Assembly: GCA_024291935.2 (NCBI GenBank)
Contig: CM044315.1
Coordinates: forward strand, 80,396,385 to 80,460,384
Length of the DNA stretch: 64,000 nucleotides
Source of the DNA: Okapia johnstoni
Lineage: Eukaryota > Chordata > Mammalia > Artiodactyla > Giraffidae
Direction: 5' to 3'
The position numbers and the translations under genes were made by a program. Positions 30,450 to 42,450 of this stretch are shown here, piece after piece (within the stretch, counting starts at the first letter, position 1; every line of letters begins with the position of its first letter). Below the pieces are notes generated by a model. That model was not told the DNA's origin, made no database searches, and saw nothing but the letters and a program-made list of their open reading frames with translations.

Positions 30450-31866
30450 TGTTGTTCAGTCACTTAGTCATGTGCGACTCTTTGTAACCCCATATACTGT
30501 AGCACACCAGGCTTCCCTGTCCTTCACTATCTCCCAGAGCTTGCTCAAACTCATGTCCATCGAGTCGGTGATGCCATCCAACCATCTCATCCTCTGTCGT
30601 CCCCTTCTCCTCCTGCCTTCAGTCTTTCTCAGGATCAGGTTCTTTACCAGTGAATCAGCTCTTCATATCAAGTGGCCAAATTATTGGGGCTTCAGCTTCA
30701 GCATCAGTCCTTCCAGTGAATATTCAGGGTTGATTTCCTTTAGGAAATCAATAGTTTGATCTCCTTGCAGTCCAAGGGACTTTCAAGAGTCTTCTCCAGC
30801 ACTAGAGTTCAAAAACATCAATTCTTTGGTGCTCAGCTTTCTTTATAGTCCAACTCTCATATCCATACATGACTACTGGAAAAACCGTAGCTTTGACTAG
30901 ACGGACATTGGTTGGCAAAGTCATGTCTCTGCTTTTTAATATGCTGTCTAGTTTTGTCATAGCTTTTCTTCCAAGGAGCATCTTTTCATTTCATGGCTTT
31001 AGTCACTGTCAGCAGTGATTTTGGAGCCCAAGAAAATAAAATCTGTCACTGTTTCCATTGTTTCCCCATCTATTTGCCATGAAGTGATGGGACCAAGATC
31101 TATGCCATGATCTTCGTTTTTTGATACTGAGTTTTAAGCTAGCTTTTTCACTCTCCTCTTTCACTTTCATCAAGAGGCTGTTTAGTTCCTCTTTGCTTCC
31201 TGTCATGAGGGTGGTGTCATCTGCGTATCTGAGGTTATTGATATTTTTCCGTGGCAATCTTGATTCCAGCTTGTGCTTCATCCAGCCCTGCATTACACGT
31301 GATGTAAATAAGCAGGGTGACAATATACAGCCTTGAGGTACTCCTTTCTCAGTTTGGAACCAGTCCATTGTTTCATGTCTGGTTCTAACTGTTGCTTCTT
31401 GACCTGTATACAGATTTCTCAGGAGGCAGGTAAAGTGGTCCGGTATTCCTATCTCTAAGAATTTTCTACAGTTTGTTGTGATCCACACAGTCAAAGGCTT
31501 TAGCATAGTCAATGAAGCGGAAGTAGATGCTTTTCTGGAATTCCCTTGCTTTTTCTAAGATCCAGCAGATGTTGGCAGCTTGATCTGGTTCCTCTGTCTT
31601 TTCTAAACCCAGCTTGTACATCTGGAAGTTCTTGGTTCATGTACAGTTGAAGCCTAGCTTGAAGGATTTTGAGCATTACCTTGCTAGCATGTGAGATGAG
31701 GGCAATTGTGTGGTAGTCTGAACATTCTTTGTCATTACCCTTCTTTGGGATTGGAATGAAAATTGACCTTTTCCAGTCCTGTGGCCACTGCTGAGTTTTC
31801 CGAATTTGCTGGTATATTCAGTGTAGCACTTTAACAACATCAACTTTTATGATTTGAAATAGCTCA
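30450..31866 (-). mobile_element. BovB LINE fragment C (minus), ~1.4 kb with RT domain
   Basis: 5'-truncated BovB. The longest minus frame (31009-31512) reads D-W-F-Q-T-E-K-G-V-P-Q-G-C-I-L-S-P-C-L-F and L-R-Y-A-D-D-T-T-L-M, the RT active-site YADD motif. Other frames are broken, so it is dead. Confidence 0.92.
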
Positions 31867-32639
31867 GCTTGAAGTTAAGTAGCCTGAAACAAACACTGAG
31901 CCTGAGGATATTTGTGGAATAGAAGAGGGAATGAGGAACTGAATGAATCAAGGACCAGGAAGGACTATGTTTGTATGTTAATGATGCCTTTGACTTTCAC
32001 CTCTGAGTCTGTAGCCTTCCAATCTTTGCCTATGGACTAAGCTGCTAAATGTAAACATCTTTCTCAGAAGCTTTGGGCAAAGGGCCTGATAACTAGCTGC
32101 CCAGGAAGAAAGCCATGATCTATAAGCAACAGAAACACATTGACACAGTCTGACCTATTCAGCTTGAATCACTGGGGGGAGCTTCTGCAGCCAGGTCAGT
32201 CTAGGTAAAGAGAAAAAGAATTCAGGCTCAATTCAGCCTTGCAGACAAAGTCAGTTGGAAAGACCAGGGCCTTCTAGCCTACGAAATATAAAAATGCTCT
32301 GAGGCAGACACACACATACCCACAAATACACCCTGGATCTCTACATTTAACAGAAACAGAATTTTTCTTTCTGGCTCTGATTCATCCTCCCACCCAGAAG
32401 AGGATGGCTCAGCATTCCAGCAAAGGCACAGAAGCCATGGAGAGGCACAATAGGAGGCGCCCCATGGGCCCCCTCTACATCACATTCACTCCTTTCTCTC
32501 TTGCTTCCACCAGCTCTTCTACTTGGCTTGTTTTTTGTTTGTTTTGTATCATCTTTATCTCAGGCACAAAAATATCTTCATCTCAAAGCCAAATCCCCTC
32601 CATTCTTCAAGACTTGACTCAAATTTGACCCATGTACAT

Positions 32640-32762
32640 TCCTTGTTGTTGTTTTTTGGCCGAGCAGCTTGTGGGGTCTCAGTTCCCCAGCCAGGGATTC
32701 AACCCTGGGCCCTTGGCAAGTGAAAGCTTGGAGTCCTAACCACTGGACGACCAGGGAATTCC
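32640..32762 (-). mobile_element. CHR SINE
   Basis: Reverse CHR: GTTTTTTGGCCGAGCAGCTT, CCAGCCAGGGATTCAACCCT, CTGGACGACCAGGGAATTCC. Confidence 0.85.
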
Positions 32763-32811
32763 AGTGCATTCTTTTATTTAAAGATATTTTAAATAGGACC
32801 TATTTTGTGCT

Positions 32812-32938
32812 TGGAGAAGGAAATGGCAACCCACTCTAGTATTCTTGCTGAGAAAATCCCATGGACGGAATAGCCTGACAGGCTAGAGTCCATGGGGTCA
32901 CAAAGAATCACACATAACTGAGCGACTAACACTTTTTT
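32812..32938 (+). mobile_element. Bov-tA SINE 3' half
   Basis: GGAAATGGCAACCCACTCTA, CCATGGACGGAATAGCCTGA, and ACATAACTGAGCGACTAACA mark the 3' half of Bov-tA. Confidence 0.85.
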
Positions 32939-32984
32939 GTGCTGACTCTGGGGATACAAATATAGACTGACTCTGTCCCACTAC

Positions 32985-33545
32985 TTGGACATTTGTAGGC
33001 ACCTCAAACTTAGCAAAAGCAAACTCTTGATTCTCCTCTGAACCTGCTCCTCCCTCATTCTCGAGCATTTCAGTAAAAGCACCAGTCTCCATCCAAGTGA
33101 ACAGAGTCTGTGTTGATTCTTCCCTCTTCCAGCCCACATCCAATCCTATTGACCTTACTTTCAAAACTCTGTCCTGAACTCTATTCCTCTTACCTCCCTG
33201 GCACTACCGTCCCATTTCAAGCCACATCACATCCCTCCTGGACCCCTGTAACCACTGCCCCTTTCAATCTGTTCTCCACACAGCAGCCAGGGCAGTCTTT
33301 CTAAAAGGCAAATCTGAATTCACAACTCTACTGAGAACCCTTTAAAAGCTCCCTGTGCCCTCACCATGAACTCCAAGCTTTTTGCCATGACTTAACAGGC
33401 CCTGAGTGATTTGGCAACTGGCCATTGGCCACCCCATCCTGCCCCACTGTCCCTTGCTCTCTGGGTACCAGCGATACAGGGCTTTGTTCTGTGTTTCTAA
33501 AACACTCTTTAAAGGAGCTGTACTCCCTGCTGCCTCAGACATCTG
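32985..33545 (+). repeat. L2 LINE fragment, cut by BovB fragment D
   Basis: L2-like: CCTGCTCCTCCCTCATTCTC, CCACACAGCAGCCAGGGCAG, AAGCTCCCTGTGCCCTCACC. A BovB 3' end has landed at its right edge. Confidence 0.6.
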
Positions 33546-33812
33546 CTGTTCTTATTCAGTCGCTAAGTCTTGTCTGACTCTTTGCAACTTCATAGACTAC
33601 AGCATGCCAGGCCTCCTTGTCCCTCACTATCTCCCAGAATTTGCCCAAGTTCATGTCCATTGAATGGGTGATGCTATCCAACCATCTCATCCTCTGCCAC
33701 CCTCTTCTCCTTTTGCCTTCAATCTTTCCCAGCATCAGGGTCTTTTCCACTGAGTCAGCTCTTCCCATCAGACGGCCAAAGTACTGGACCTTCAGCTTCA
33801 GCATCAGGGAAG
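33546..33812 (-). mobile_element. BovB LINE fragment D (minus), short 3' end
   Basis: Only the last ~265 bp of BovB: TCAGTCGCTAAGTCTTGTCT, ATGCTATCCAACCATCTCAT, CCAAAGTACTGGACCTTCAG. Strongly 5'-truncated. Confidence 0.9.
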
Positions 33813-33879
33813 CCTCTAAGGGAAGAGACTTTTGTACACTCCAGAATATGAAACCACACAGGTTGTGCTTTGTATAACA

Positions 33880-34110
33880 CTTAAGCATTCAGGCTCTGGA
33901 GTCACACAGATCCAGGTTCAAATTTAGATTCAACTTCCCTTGTTAGCTGTGTGGCTTAGGGTGAATTGCTTGACCTCTCTGAATCTTAGTCTTCAGCTGC
34001 AAAAGGAGATACTGATATGAGCTACTCTATAGGACTTTTGGAGGAATTAAATCTCAGCAATGTAGGTAAAGTGGTTGGCACATTTAAGTGGTTAGTGATA
34101 TTAGTAGGCA
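33880..34110 (+). repeat. MIR SINE
   Basis: Long MIR: CAGGCTCTGGAGTCACACAG, GTTAGCTGTGTGGCTTAGGG, TTGCTTGACCTCTCTGAATC. Confidence 0.85.
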
Positions 34111-34367
34111 TTATTATAGCACATCATAGAGGTATACCCTGTGTTTGTTGGATTTAAATCTTTGGGACCACGTAGGAGCTCAGGTGGGAGGAACTGCAGA
34201 AGCTGCCCTGAAAATGTACCTGAGGGGAGGGCTAGAAGGGGCCATCCCTGAAAAGAGGCCTGGGACACAAGGTCTTTGTGGGGGCTGATTGAGGAGTCTG
34301 CTTCTGGGGCCAAAAACCTAATCGCAGGTCAAAGTCCAGTCCAGGTCCTGATTGATCCTTCTTTCTT

Positions 34368-34640
34368 TGTTTTAAAAACTTGGCTTGTTTATTTTTGGCT
34401 GCACTGGGTCTTTGTTGCTCTGTACAGGCTTTCTCTCGTTGCAGCGAGCGGGGGCTACTCTTCACTGTGATGCTCAGGCTTCTCATTGTGGTGGCTTCTC
34501 TTGTTGCAGCGCACAGGCTCTAGGGTGCGTGGGCTCTGCTGCTCCATGGCATGTGGAATTTTCCAAGACCAGGGATCAAACCTGTGTCCCCTGCACTGGC
34601 AGGTGGGTTCTTAACCACTGATCACAAGGAAAGTCCTATT
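34368..34640 (-). mobile_element. CHR-2 SINE, near full length
   Basis: Reverse CHR-2: TTTTGGCTGCACTGGGTCTT, TTCTCATTGTGGTGGCTTCT, CCAAGACCAGGGATCAAACC, and TTAACCACTGATCACAAGGA at the head. Confidence 0.85.
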
Positions 34641-34916
34641 TTTTCTTTCCTTGAGGGCTGTTGTTCCTTGGTATATCTCCATATGAGCCATTCCTTCCAT
34701 TGGGGTGGGGCATGGGGAGACAAGCAGTTCATCAGGGAGAGGGTAGAGTTTGGTGTGGTGGAGGCTGACCCCACCCTAGATGAGGAGGTTGAGGGTGGGA
34801 AGATCCTCTAGGATCTGACTAGGGTCTGTGCTTAGGGTGTGAGGTGAAAGGAAGGGAAGGGCCTCACAAGAGCTGGGACTAGAGATTCTAAAGGTTGGTA
34901 TTCTGGCAGCCCAGCC

Positions 34917-36375
34917 ATGTTGTTCAGTTGCCCAGTCATGTCCGACTCTTTGCAACCCCACGGACTGCAGCATGCCAGGCTTCCCTGTCCCTCACCATCT
35001 CCCGAAGTTTGCCCAAGTTCATGTTCATTGCATGGGTGATGCCATCCTGCCATCTCATCCTCTGACACTCTCTTCTCCTTCTGCCCTCAATCTTTCCCAG
35101 CATCAGGGACTTTTCCAATGAGTCGTCTGTTTGCATCAGATGACCAAAATACTGGAGCTTCAGTTTCAGCATCAGTCCTTCCGGTGAATGTTTAGGGTTG
35201 ATCTCCCTTAAGATTGACTGGTTCAATCTCCTTGCTGTCCAAGGGACTTTCAGGAGTCTTCTCCAGCACCACAGTTCAAAGGCATCAATTCTTTGGCACT
35301 CTGCCTTCTTTATGGTCCAACTTTCACTACCGTATGTTACCGCTGGGAAGACCATAACCTTGACTATACGGACCTTTGTCAGCAGTGTGTCTCTGCTTTT
35401 CAACACACTGTCTCGGTTTGTCATTGCCTTCCTGCCAAGAAGCAATTGTCTTCTGATTTCATGGCTGCAGTCACTGTCCGCAGTGATTTTGGAGCCCAAC
35501 AAGAAAAAATCTGTCACTGTTTTCACCTTTTCCCCTTCTATTTGTATGCAGTAATAGGGGCGGATGCCATGATCTTAGTTTTTTTAATATTTAGTCTTAA
35601 GTCAGCTCTTTCTTTCTCCTCCTTCACCCTCATCAAGAGGCTTTTTAGTTCTTTCTCACTTTCTGCCATTAGAGTGGTATCATCTGCATGTCTGAGGTTG
35701 TTGATGTTTCTCCCGCCTATCTTGATTCCAGCTTGTAACTCATCCAGCCTGGCATTTCTCATGATGTGCTCAGCGTATTGGTTAAACAAACAGGGTGACA
35801 GCAGACAGCCCTGTTGTACTTCTTTCTTGATCTTGAACCAATCAGTTGTTCCATACAGGGTTCTAACTATTGCTTTTTGACCCACAAAGAGGTTTCTCAG
35901 GAGATAGGTAAGATGGTCTGGTATTCCCATCTCTTTAAGAGCTTTCTATAGTTTATTATGATCCACACAGTCAAAGGCTTTAGCGTAGTCGAAGAAACAG
36001 AGATAGATGTTTTTCTGAAATTCCCTTGCTTTCTCTGTATTCCAGCGAATGTTGGCAGTTTCTCTACTTCCTCTTCCTTTTCTAAAGCCAGCTTGGACAT
36101 CTGGAATTTCTTGGTTCACATAATGCTGAAGCCTAGCATGCAAGATTTTAAGCATGACATTACTAGCATGGGAGATGATTGCAGTTGTCCGATGGTTAGC
36201 ACTTTCTTTGGTACTACCCTTCTTGGGGATTGGGATGAGGATTGACCTTTTCTAGTCCTGTGGCCACTGCTGGGTCTTCCAGATTTGCCAACATAATGAA
36301 TGCCAAATCTTGATGGCATCATCCTTTAGATATTTGACTAGTTCTACTGGAATTTCATCCAGTAGCTTTATTAAC
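34917..36375 (-). mobile_element. BovB LINE fragment E (minus), ~1.45 kb with RT domain
   Basis: 5'-truncated BovB with long minus frames (34936-35526 and 35538-35930). Frame text includes K-T-V-T-D-F-F-L-L-G-S-K-I-T-A-D-S and L-R-H-A-D-D-T-T-L-M, where the RT YADD has become HADD. It is dead but less decayed than the other copies. Confidence 0.92.
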
Positions 36376-36446
36376 ATAATCCGCCCAACAATCAGATTTT
36401 CGTCCTGTCTCAGGGCCAGGTCAAACGCCTCCCGCTTTATCCTTTT

Positions 36447-37385
36447 TGTTTTTCAGTCTGTCAGTCATGTCTAACTCTTTGCAACCCATGGACTGCAGCA
36501 CTCCAGGCCTCCCTGTCCTTTACTATCTCTTGGAGTTTGCTCAAACTCATGTTCATTGAGTCGATGATGCCATCTAAGCATCTCATCCTCTGTCACCTCC
36601 TTCTCCTCCTGCCCTCAATCTTTCCCAGCGTCAGGGTCTTTTCCAATGAGTTGGCTCTTCACATCAAGCAGCCAAATTATTGGAGCTTTAGCCTCAGCAT
36701 CAGATCTCCCAATGAATATTCAGGGTTGACTTCCTTTAGGACTGATTGGTTTGATTAACTTGCTGTCCAAGGAACTCTCAACAGTCTTCTCCAGCACCAC
36801 GGTTCAAAAGCATCAGCTCTTTAGTGCTCAGCCTTCTTTATGGTCCAATGCTAACATCTGTACATGACTACTGGGAAGACCATAGCTTTGACTGGATGGA
36901 CCTTTGTCAGCAAAGTGATGTCTCTGCTTTTTAATACTGTCTAGATTTGTCATAGCTTTTCTTCCAAGAAGCAAGCGTCTTTTAATTTTATGGCTGTTGT
37001 CAGCATCCACAGTAATTTTGGAGCCCAAGAAAATAAAAGTTGCCACTGTTTCCATTTTCCCCCCATCAATTTGCCATGAAGTTATGAGACTGGATGCCAT
37101 GATCTTAGTTTTTTGAATGTTGAGTTTCAAGCCAGCTTTTTCAGTCTCCTATTTCACCTTCATCAAGAGACTCTTTAGTTCCTCTTCACTTTCTACCATC
37201 ATGGTGGTATCTTCTGCATATATGCATTATTGATATTTCTCCTGGCAAACCTGATTCCAGCTTGTGATTCATCCAGCCTGGCATTTTGCATGATGTACTC
37301 TGCATATGTTCAATAAGTAGAGAGACTATATCCACCCTTGACGTAGTACTCCTTTCCCAATTTTGAACCAGTCTGTTGTTATCCT
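36447..37385 (-). mobile_element. BovB LINE fragment F (minus), 3' part
   Basis: Begins TCAGTCTGTCAGTCATGTCT and runs to TTTTGAACCAGTCTGTTGTT. It is 5'-truncated at nearly the same point as fragment B, with many stops. Confidence 0.9.
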
Positions 37386-37389
37386 TTTG

Positions 37390-37602
37390 TGTGCTAAGTC
37401 ACTTTTGTGGTGTCTCTTTGCAACCCTATAGACTGTAGCCTTCCAGGCTCCTCTGTTCATGGGTTTCCCCAGGCAAGAATACTGAAGTGGGTAGCCATTT
37501 CCTTCTGCAGAGGATCTTCTCAACCCAGGGATCGAACCTACATTTCTTATGCCTCCTGCACTGGTGGTCAGTTTCTTTACCACTAATGCCACCTGGGAAG
37601 CC
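37390..37602 (-). mobile_element. Bov-tA SINE abutting BovB F
   Basis: Reverse Bov-tA: GTGTGCTAAGTCACTTTTGT, CTGTAGCCTTCCAGGCTCCT, CAACCCAGGGATCGAACCTA, CACTAATGCCACCTGGGAAG. Confidence 0.88.
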
Positions 37603-38666
37603 GTTATCCTTTTAACAAACATTTATTGAGTGCCTTCTTTGGGCTGGAAGACAAGGGTCCTTACCTTAAAAAAGTTCACAGTCCAGTGGAGGAGACAGAT
37701 GAATCACACAATAATTATAATGCCAACTTGCATTTCATTTCTCCACTGCTGCCTACATAATTTCTTTTTTTTCTTCCCTATCTTAGCATGTGAATAGCTG
37801 AAGAAGCAAGAATAATAATATCAGCACAGTGATATGGTTACTGGACCCACAACACAGCTGGATGTGAGGCTGTCTGGTCGAGGGTGGGGAAGATAGGGGC
37901 CAAAAGAGGATTCTGTGAGGATTTGTCCTGGCTCAGGTGTGCCAGGAAGGGCGTCTAGGCACCTGCCACCACAGCCTGCTGCATTTGTCTACCACAGACA
38001 CATTCTCATAAAGAAAATGCCCATCAGAGGGAGAGGAACTAGGAAATGCATTTACAGCAGGGAGCATCGAGGGGCAGGTCCTGGGCCAGGCCGAAGCGCT
38101 TCACCCATGTTTGTGAGGGGCATCCTCCCTAGAGTAGGGGTGTCTTCTGCCTTAAAGAAATATGTACTCCTTTCATCATCCTCCCAAGGGCTGGGCCACA
38201 CCCCCCAAAACAGGCCAGTCCCAGGCAGCCGCCATGTTCTATGCCAGAACTGCCCCCGAGAGGGCCGAATGGCAGAGCCAGCAGACGCCTTAGGGATGTC
38301 ACTGAATCTGGGCCTCAAAATGTCCCCACTCAGTGCAGGGACCGAAGGCCATGGGGATGCGGCCTCAGCTCTCATGAATCTGACAACCTGATTGTGGAGC
38401 AATAGGCCAGGTGCCTATGCTATTGGTACCCCTAACCATTCCTGGGAAGGCTTCCTGGAAGAGATGACATCCTGGCCTCAGGAGGCCTGGGGCTAGAAGG
38501 CAGTCAGCGAGGTGGTGGGCTGAGTTTCCAGGCAAAGGTAGGGAACGATGTGTGAAAAGATGGGAGAGAACTAGGCACCCGAGGGACACACGCTTCATTA
38601 ACCCTGGAGTGACAGAGCAGATCCAGCAGGACCTTGTAGCCTTTAAGGAATTGGGTTACGCTCAGG
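37603..38666. other. Intergenic unique sequence
   Basis: About 1 kb with no recognised gene or clear repeat. ORFs of 116-158 codons overlap here on both strands without any recognisable protein. Confidence 0.55.
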
Positions 38667-38955
38667 ACTTCCTGGTGGTCCAGTGGTTAAGACTCTGCAC
38701 TCCCAATGTAAGGGGCATTGGGAAACTGGATTACAGGGCTTTCCTGATGGCACAAATGGTAAAGAATCTGCCTGCAGTGTGGGAGATCCGGGTTCGATCC
38801 CTGGGTCAGGAAGATCACCTGGAGAGGGGAATGGTTATCCACCCCCATATTCTTGCCTGGAGAATTCCATGGACAGAGGAGCCTGGCAGGCTACAGTTCA
38901 TAGGGTTGCAAAGAGTTGGACAAGACTCTGCGAGTAACAGTTTCACTTTCAAAAT
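38667..38955 (+). mobile_element. Truncated CHR SINE followed by a Bov-tA SINE
   Basis: 38667-38740 is a CHR head (GACTTCCTGGTGGTCCAGTG). At 38742 a complete Bov-tA starts (GGCTTTCCTGATGGCACAAA) and ends at GTTGGACAAGACTCTGCGAG. Confidence 0.85.
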
Positions 38956-39189
38956 AGTTCTAAGGAGGGTTGACAAGATCAGATTTTCTCTTTGGGAGAT
39001 GTGCTGTTTGGAGAATGAATGGGAGAACCATCCAGGGAGGGGGCAGTAATCTGTCCTGCCAGTGGGTGGAGGACCCTCATCTGTCCTGGAGTTTCCAGAA
39101 CCTTTTCTGGTTATGTTCTTCTTGGCCCCAACTACTAGCATGGGAAAAATGGTATGGAGATTCCTTTTTTACAGTTGAAGTCCAGAAAG

Positions 39190-39236
39190 GTGTGTGTGTG
39201 TGTGCGCGCTTGCGCACACATGTGCGCACGTGTGTG
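39190..39236. repeat. GT/GC alternating microsatellite
   Basis: Alternating purine-pyrimidine tract: (GT)n, GCGCGCTTGCGCACACATGT, then GCGCACGTGTGTGC. Confidence 0.85.
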
Positions 39237-39394
39237 CACTGGGGTGGGGATGGGGAGTTGCTGCAAACAACAACAACCATAATAAAAACAAACAGAAAAT
39301 CAAACAGAGAGCATCACCATCTGGAAAAATCAATGCTAACATTTCAGTGTGTATCCTTGCCAGTGCTTTTTCTTTTACACATGCCCTAAGAAAC

Positions 39395-39505
39395 TGTCAA
39401 AATACAAATTCTGATTCAGTAGGTCTAGGGTGGGGCCCGAGATTCATTTTCTAAAATGCTCCCAGTGATGTAGATACTGATGGTCTCCAAATTCACTTGA
39501 GCCAG
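39395..39505. repeat. MER5A-like DNA transposon fragment
   Basis: TACAAATTCTGATTCAGTAG, GTCTAGGGTGGGGCCCGAGA and CCAGTGATGTAGATACTGAT follow the MER5A (hAT type) order. Confidence 0.65.
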
Positions 39506-39514
39506 GCTGTAGAC

Positions 39515-40160
39515 TGTGTGTGTGTGTATTTTGGGTTGTTTCTAACTTTTCAGTATTATAAACAATGCTGCCATGAATCTTTGCCTATAGATTTTTTAAA
39601 TGTTTGTATGATCGTTTCCTTTATGTACATTCCTAAAATTGTATCACTGAATCAAAGGCAAAGCATATTTTACAGCCTTTGATAGACAAGGCAAATATTC
39701 TCCCTAAAAAGATAGAAGCTGATTATATCCCTACTAGCAATATGTGTGCGTGTGCTAAGTTGCTTCAGTCATGTCTGACTCTTTGCGACCCTATAGCCTA
39801 CCAGGCTCCTCTGTTCATGGGAGTCTCAGGCAAGAATACTGGAGTGTGTTGCCATGCCCTCGTCCAGATCTTCCAGGCCCCAGGGAGTCTTGAACCAGAG
39901 TCTCTTAGGTGTCCTGCATTGGCAGGTGGGTTCTTTACCACTAGTGCCACCTGGGTGCTCAAATCCCCACAGCATATTAGCATATTTTTGTCCATTGTTT
40001 GTCGCACGCTAGTACCTCACTGTTCCTTCGATTGTACTTCTTTGATTAATAGTATTTTCCCCTATTTTATTGGAATTTGTGTACTTCTTTTGTAAATTGC
40101 CTATTTGTGTCCATGCCTGCTTTTCTATTAGTGTGTTTACTTTTGTTCTTATTAATTTGA
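39515..40160 (-). repeat. L1 3'-end remnant split by a Bov-tA
   Basis: Antisense L1-like text (GGGTTGTTTCTAACTTTTCA, TATAAACAATGCTGCCATGA) up to about 39745 and again after 39957 (TTTTTGTCCATTGTTTGTCG). Subfamily unknown. Confidence 0.55.
39745..39957 (-). mobile_element. Bov-tA SINE nested in L1
   Basis: Reverse Bov-tA: GTGTGCTAAGTTGCTTCAGT, CATGTCTGACTCTTTGCGAC, CTAGTGCCACCTGGGTGCTC. Confidence 0.88.
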
Positions 40161-41224
40161 AAGATTTAGATTTAACCCCTGGATTGTTACAAAGGTTTTG
40201 CAAGGTGTGCCTGAGAAAGCATGGTATGTAGATAAAGCTGGAGTGAAAGGTTCAAGGAGAGATGAGCCAAGAACTAAAGAAGAGCATAATGTCTCAAGCA
40301 CCGGGCTATGGACCCTGGGGCTGCTCAGAGCCTGCACTGCCTGCCTTATAGCCCTCGTTCTAGAAGCTGGGATGGCTGCACACATCAGATAGTGTTTCCT
40401 CCCTCTCAGCAGGGCTGGATGGGCAAGCTTAATTTTGATCTTAAATTTGAGGCTTCATTTAGAGTCCAATCAGCTTTTCTTTCTTTTACATTAACATATA
40501 TTCTTCAGATACATTGTTGTCAATTTTATCAATAAAATCTGCAATCAGAATTGAGGATGGAGTTTTCAAAAAATAATTTAATATGTAGTGGAGGAAAAAC
40601 AGGGACTTGCACTAATTACTATTATTTTTTGCACTAATTAGTTTTAAGAAAAAATATAATGATGGGGGACTAGCTGTATCAGATAATGAAACAAAGCCAT
40701 GCAAGTTTAATGACTAGTTCTGGCTTAGACCAGATAAACAGACAAGTGAAACAAACCTCAGGCCTAGAGTACAGAGTAGACTCTGTACTTGTAATAACTT
40801 CAAATGTCATAAAAAGGAGGCGTTACCAATCAGGACAGGGAGAAAGGTGACTTAAACAAATAAGTATTTTGGGGAAAAACCCCAATTTAGGTACTCACAT
40901 TAGCTATACTCCAAAGTATTTTCAAACAGAAAAATTCTGAAAGATAGTAGGTAGATGAACTCAGATTGACGGATAAACCAGGGCTGAGAAAACCACAAGC
41001 CCAAGATCCCTGAGTCAAGGGTCATTCTTCCCAAGTGAAGCCTGGACTAGGTTTAAGTTCAGAATTTACAACTGAAAAATCAAATTGGTGACCAAGCAAA
41101 TATCAGGCTAACTTGATAAAGAAACCTGTTAGCAAAGCATCAACAGTGCCATATAACCCTCCTCCTTCAACAACTGGTTCAAACAGTAGTAGAAACAAGA
41201 GCTTTAAAAGTTTCTGGAAACCTT
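40161..41224. other. Intergenic DNA, nothing recognised
   Basis: AT-rich sequence of about 1 kb between L1 and SINE remnants. I see no gene, RNA or repeat that I can name. Confidence 0.6.
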
Positions 41225-41353
41225 TTTTTTTTTTTGGCCTCATTGCAAAGCATGAGGGATCTTAGGCCCCAGACTAGGGATTGAACTCGCAACTCACACT
41301 CCACTGCTCTGGAAGTGCAGAGTCTTAACCAGCGGACTGCCAGGGGTATCCCC
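41225..41353 (-). mobile_element. CHR SINE
   Basis: Reverse CHR, diverged: poly-T, GGCCTCATTGCAAAGCATGA, AGACTAGGGATTGAACTCGC, ACCAGCGGACTGCCAGGGG. Confidence 0.8.
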
Positions 41354-41439
41354 AATTCTTTTTCTCAATAAAGAAGCCATGCCAGACAAAGTTACACTTC
41401 TATATGGAAGATTTTTGTTGTTTTAAAAAATGAAGTGTT

Positions 41440-41560
41440 GGGACTTCCCTGGCAGGCCAGTGGTTAGGACTTGGTGCTTTCATTTCAGGGGCATGGGTTT
41501 GATCCCTGGTCAGGGAACTAAGATTCCCCCAAGTGGCACAGCATGTTGAAATAAAATGAA
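41440..41560 (+). mobile_element. CHR SINE, opposite to its neighbour
   Basis: Forward CHR: GGGACTTCCCTGGCAGGCCA, ATCCCTGGTCAGGGAACTAA, then an A-rich end. It lies about 90 bp from the reversed copy. Confidence 0.85.
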
Positions 41561-41754
41561 GCATTGGTTATACCATTTTAAAAGTTTGTCTTTTTAAAAA
41601 TATCCTTTACACAAAATTTAGAGTATTATGAAGAAAAAAGCCACCCACACTCACAGCTCTTGGTCTATTTCCTTCTAAATATATTTTTTTCCTCTATGCA
41701 TCTGATTCTGTCTCTAGCTATGGGCAGGGAGCAGTGGGGAAAGAGCCCTGGAGA

Positions 41755-42450
41755 GTCAGGCAGACCCTCCCGAAATTTCCAAATTCCTCCAAATTCCTCA
41801 GCTCCTATGTACAGCTTCCCCATCTCAATAAATGGCAACTTCATCCAGTTGCTCAGGCCAAAACTGTGGGGTCAACCTTGACTCCTTTCTCTGATTCAGT
41901 CCATAAACAAATCCTCTTAGTTCTGCTTCCAAGACAGAACTGGTATCTGGCCACCTCTCACCACACCTGGATTTCTGCCAAAGTCCTCTCATTGGCCTAG
42001 AAGCTGCCCCATTTCCTCTCCAACCTCATCTTCCACTGCTCTCCCATCCCCTGCTCACGATGTCACAGCCACACATGCCTCAACCCATGAGGCACATTTC
42101 CGCCCAGGGCCTCTGCTCCAGCTGCTCCTTCAGCCTGGATGCTCATTTCAAAGACGTTCAGGCCAACCCATCACCAGCTTTGTCTTTCCTCAAATCCCAT
42201 CTTTTCAAGGCTGCTCCCTCCAACTATCCTGATTATTAACCAAACCTTCCCCGTGTATCTAATCTCCTCCCCCGCTTTGAGGAACCTATCACTTCCTAAC
42301 AAACCATATACATGTATTATTTTTCACATGCGTGTTTCCTCCTGCTGAGAGGATAAACACCACCTGGGCAGAAATCTGTGCCCTGATGTGAGTAGCCCAC
42401 GGCACGTGCTCAAGTTATCTGTTGAATGAGTGAATGAGGCCTGATTTTCT
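41755..42450 (+). repeat. L2 LINE, long fragment reaching the 3' end
   Basis: CCAGTTGCTCAGGCCAAAAC, CCTTGACTCCTTTCTCTGAT, then GATGCTCATTTCAAAGACGT and the terminal GTTGAATGAGTGAATGA. Good L2 order throughout. Confidence 0.75.

Larger units (their letters stand above)
31867..34916. other. Intergenic DNA with SINE, L2 and MIR remnants
   Basis: Between two large BovB copies. Besides the repeats listed separately, about 31870-32640 and 34640-34916 look like unique sequence with no gene signal. Confidence 0.65.

Noticed and set aside
34936..35930. Reverse transcriptase frames that look like genes
   Set aside because: They belong to a dead BovB LINE: frames are interrupted and the YADD motif is HADD. 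They were annotated as a mobile element, not as a gene.
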